Below, in pieces: positions 7,754-9,357 of a stretch of DNA of 9,357 bases. Under the pieces are notes generated by a model, which did no database searches, was not told where the DNA came from, and saw only the letters and a list, made by a program, of their open reading frames with translations. Location: contig CAILUF010000005.1 of the NCBI GenBank assembly GCA_903837365.1, forward strand, positions 1 to 9,357. Reading direction: 5' to 3'. The position numbers were made by a program, and so were the translations under genes. Position 1 is the stretch's first letter; every line of letters begins with the position of its first letter. Origin of the DNA: an uncultured Alphaproteobacteria bacterium (lineage in GTDB: Bacteria > Pseudomonadota > Alphaproteobacteria > Rickettsiales > UBA1997).

Positions 7754-7772
7754 AAAATTTATAAAATTTTTT
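7752..7772 (+). terminator. A/T-only hairpin at the end of rdgB
   Basis: A nine-base stem, AAAAAATTT and AAATTTTTT around ATA, begins within the rdgB stop codon and finishes in six T. It resembles an intrinsic terminator in shape but has no G or C in the stem, so it would be weak. In this base composition it could be chance. Confidence 0.25.
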
Positions 7773-7849
7773 AATCTTCACTTGAATTGCAAAGAATAAT
7801 TCTTAATTTTATCTCTGCTAAAATAAATTAAATTTTGGCATCAATTATA

Positions 7850-7891
7850 CCAAATTAACCTGAAAATTTTCTTTATAGAAAGTTAATTTGG
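7850..7891 (+). promoter_or_regulatory. dnaJ upstream inverted repeat containing the shared element
   Basis: Perfect ten-base arms CCAAATTAAC (7850-7859) and GTTAATTTGG (7882-7891) surround 22 bases that include the palindrome GAAAATTTTC (7862-7871) and CTTTATAGAA (7871-7880). It lies 29 bases before the dnaJ ATG. A TATAGA at 7874-7879 could act as a -10 box, placing the right arm near the transcription start, an arrangement typical for a repressor site. No classical sigma-32 or CIRCE sequence is visible. Confidence 0.5.
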
Positions 7892-7920
7892 ATTAGTCGA
7901 TTAATTTTGATTTTTAAAAC

Positions 7921-9084
7921 ATGAGCAAGAGAGATTATTACGAAATTCTAGGTGTTGGCAAAACTGCCTCAGGCGATGAAATTAAAAAATCCTATCGCAA
8001 ATTAGCAATGCAATTCCATCCCGATCGCAATCCTGGTAACAAAGAAGCTGAGGATAAATTCAAAGAAGCAACTGAAGCTTATGAAGTTTTAAAAGATGAT
8101 GATAAGCGGAGTGCTTATGATCGCTATGGTCATCAAGCGCAAGGTCAAGGAGGAGCGCAAGGTGGTTTCAATCAAGGATTTGATGGTTTTGATTTCAATG
8201 ATATTTTTAGTAATTTCAGCGATATTTTTGGCGAGATGGGTGGCAAACGTCAAGGTAAAAAACGTAGCTCATCCGTTCAAGGTTCCGATGTACGCTATAA
8301 TCTTGAAATTTCCTTGGAAGAAGCTTTCAAGGGAACGAGTGAAAAAATTTCTTTCACTATCGCCAATGCCTGTGAGCCATGCGATGGAACAGGAAGTGCA
8401 AATAAGGAAAAACCAACTGATTGTCCAACCTGTCAAGGAAGTGGAAGAATACGCGCTCAACAAGGTTTTTTTATAGTTGAACGAACCTGCACAACTTGTC
8501 ACGGCAGTGGCCAATTAATTAAAAATCCTTGTAAAAATTGTAAAGGCGAAGGACGCATTAACAAAGAACGCACTCTTTCAGTAAAAATTCCTGCAGGCGT
8601 TGAAGAAGGAAATCGCATCCGCTTAGCCAATGAAGGAGAGGCTGGTGTAAGAGGAGGAAAAGCTGGTGATTTATATGTTTATATTTCAATTCGTAAACAT
8701 GATTTTTTTGTACGCAAGAGCGATGATATTTATTTTGAAATGCCGATGCGTATTACAACTGCAGCACTCGGAGGTGCAATTGAAATTCCTACAATCGATG
8801 GCTCAAAAGCTAAATTACAAATTCCCGAAGGTTCACAAAATGCCGATCAATTTCGCCTAAAATCAAAAGGCATGAGCGTTATGAATTCAGGTGGTCGTAG
8901 GGGCGACATGTATGTCAAAATTAATATCGAAACTCCCGTTAAACTCTCGAGTCAAGAACGCGAACTCCTTGAAAAACTAGATAAACTTTTGCAAGACAAA
9001 ACTAACAATCCTAATGTTAATCGGCCCACGGAAAGATGTGATAACGGACTGTCATGTGGCGTGGTAATTTTTCCAAACAAGTAA
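7921..9084 (+). CDS. dnaJ: Chaperone DnaJ (Hsp40), 3' end replaced at a sequence join
   Basis: DnaJ delivers substrates to DnaK and stimulates its ATPase. The J domain (1-70) has HPD at 33-35. A Gly/Phe-rich linker follows (about 72-125, [16 protein letters not shown]). The zinc centre has four CxxCxGxG repeats: [24 protein letters not shown] and CKNCKGEG. The C-terminal substrate-binding domains run to about residue 367 ([21 protein letters not shown]). After NNPNVN (residues 362-367, ending at base 9021) the expected ending, typically a short FFDKVK-like segment, is missing. Instead the frame reads 20 unrelated residues ([11 protein letters not shown]...) to a stop at 9082-9084. Those bases belong to an oppositely oriented dsbD-like gene. 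The real gene probably ends a few codons beyond residue 367. dnaK is not adjacent. Confidence 0.93.
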   Translation: MSKRDYYEILGVGKTASGDEIKKSYRKLAMQFHPDRNPGNKEAEDKFKEATEAYEVLKDDDKRSAYDRYGHQAQGQGGAQGGFNQGFDGFDFNDIFSNFSDIFGEMGGKRQGKKRSSSVQGSDVRYNLEISLEEAFKGTSEKISFTIANACEPCDGTGSANKEKPTDCPTCQGSGRIRAQQGFFIVERTCTTCHGSGQLIKNPCKNCKGEGRINKERTLSVKIPAGVEEGNRIRLANEGEAGVRGGKAGDLYVYISIRKHDFFVRKSDDIYFEMPMRITTAALGGAIEIPTIDGSKAKLQIPEGSQNADQFRLKSKGMSVMNSGGRRGDMYVKINIETPVKLSSQERELLEKLDKLLQDKTNNPNVNRPTERCDNGLSCGVVIFPNK

Positions 9085-9357
9085 AATGCCCACGTTCCGA
9101 AAACAGCTATCCAAATGGCAAGGAAAATTTCTCTTTCCATTAAATGCAATTGTAATACTAAATCAGCATTGGATAAAAATTTAAAAGCCAAAGCTAACTC
9201 CAAAAATCCTAAAGAAACTTTAACAGTGTTCAACCAACCACCAGACTTTGGCATGGAATGCAACCAACCCGGAAACATAGCAAATAACATAAATGGAAGC
9301 GCCAACGCGGATGAAAAACCTAACATTCCAATTATCGGAGCTATTCCACCTTTGGAA
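8952..9357 (-). CDS. Partial DsbD/CcdA-type thiol:disulfide interchange membrane protein, Bacteroidota-like
   Basis: The fragment enters at the right edge (the start lies outside the window) and reads without interruption to a stop at 8952, but the last ~14 residues or so ([13 protein letters not shown]) are only the reverse of dnaJ. The genuine part has three hydrophobic spans: [36 protein letters not shown] and [39 protein letters not shown] followed by KFLSNADLV is characteristic of the transmembrane electron-transfer domain of Bacteroidota DsbD homologues, which pass electrons from cytoplasmic thioredoxin to periplasmic partners. The periplasmic thioredoxin domain expected downstream is absent because the sequence is broken at about 9000-9020. 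GC is visibly higher than in the rest of the window. Confidence 0.72.
   Translation of the reverse strand, partial: SKGGIAPIIGMLGFSSALALPFMLFAMFPGWLHSMPKSGGWLNTVKVSLGFLELALAFKFLSNADLVLQLHLMEREIFLAIWIAVFGTWAFYLFGKITTPHDSPLSHLSVGRLTLGLLVLSCKSLSSFSRSSRS
8994..9024. other. Probable chimeric junction between dnaJ and a foreign dsbD fragment
   Basis: On the plus strand, DnaJ homology holds to about base 9021. On the minus strand, DsbD-like homology holds from the right edge down to at least about 9018 (SVGRLTLG) and perhaps 8994 (LLVLS). The two therefore meet, or overlap by up to roughly 25 bases, in this short stretch. A shared word of this size is what joins unrelated contigs in k-mer assemblies. 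Both genes lose their ends here. Confidence 0.65.

Overview
The window is strongly AT-rich bacterial DNA using the standard bacterial code. Its proteins (GroEL, RpsP with a Lys-rich tail, glutaredoxin 3, RdgB, DnaJ, RibD) read as alphaproteobacterial. The low GC and long A/T-only spacers suggest a Rickettsiales-like or other reduced-genome lineage; that placement is inference from sequence style, not a tree. The last ~340 bases do not belong with the rest: they encode part of a DsbD/CcdA-type membrane protein of Bacteroidota character, joined to the 3' end of dnaJ.

Layout. Bases 51-2652 (minus strand) form a probable operon transcribed ribD -> flavin reductase-like gene -> glutathione peroxidase. 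ribD and the reductase gene share an ATGA overlap, and a 29-base gap precedes the peroxidase. A 272-base A/T-only-like divergent spacer follows. Bases 2925-3805 (plus) hold two overlapping genes for related Tyr/Asn/Gln/Pro-rich lipoproteins. Then come grxC (3882-4133), groES-groEL (4255-6270), a stem-loop after groEL, a 361-base gene-free spacer, rpsP (6632-6994), rdgB (7136-7753) and dnaJ (7921 to about 9021, where it is interrupted). From about 9020 to the right edge lies the foreign dsbD fragment on the minus strand.

The genes are mostly housekeeping: flavin synthesis and use, thiol/peroxide redox (GPx, Grx), protein folding (GroES/EL, DnaJ), translation (S16) and nucleotide-pool sanitation (RdgB). 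The less ordinary parts are: a ~100-residue low-complexity insertion containing a pentapeptide repeat inside the flavin reductase domain; the tandem lipoprotein pair with a shared C-terminal DQYYV motif; a shared promoter- or operator-like element upstream of rpsP, rdgB and dnaJ; inverted repeats with CIRCE-like geometry but a different sequence before groES; and the dnaJ/dsbD join, which I read as an assembly chimera. I see no CRISPR array, tRNA, rRNA, transposase, phage or defence genes, and no convincing evidence of a new multi-gene system. The lipoprotein pair is the best candidate for undescribed biology.
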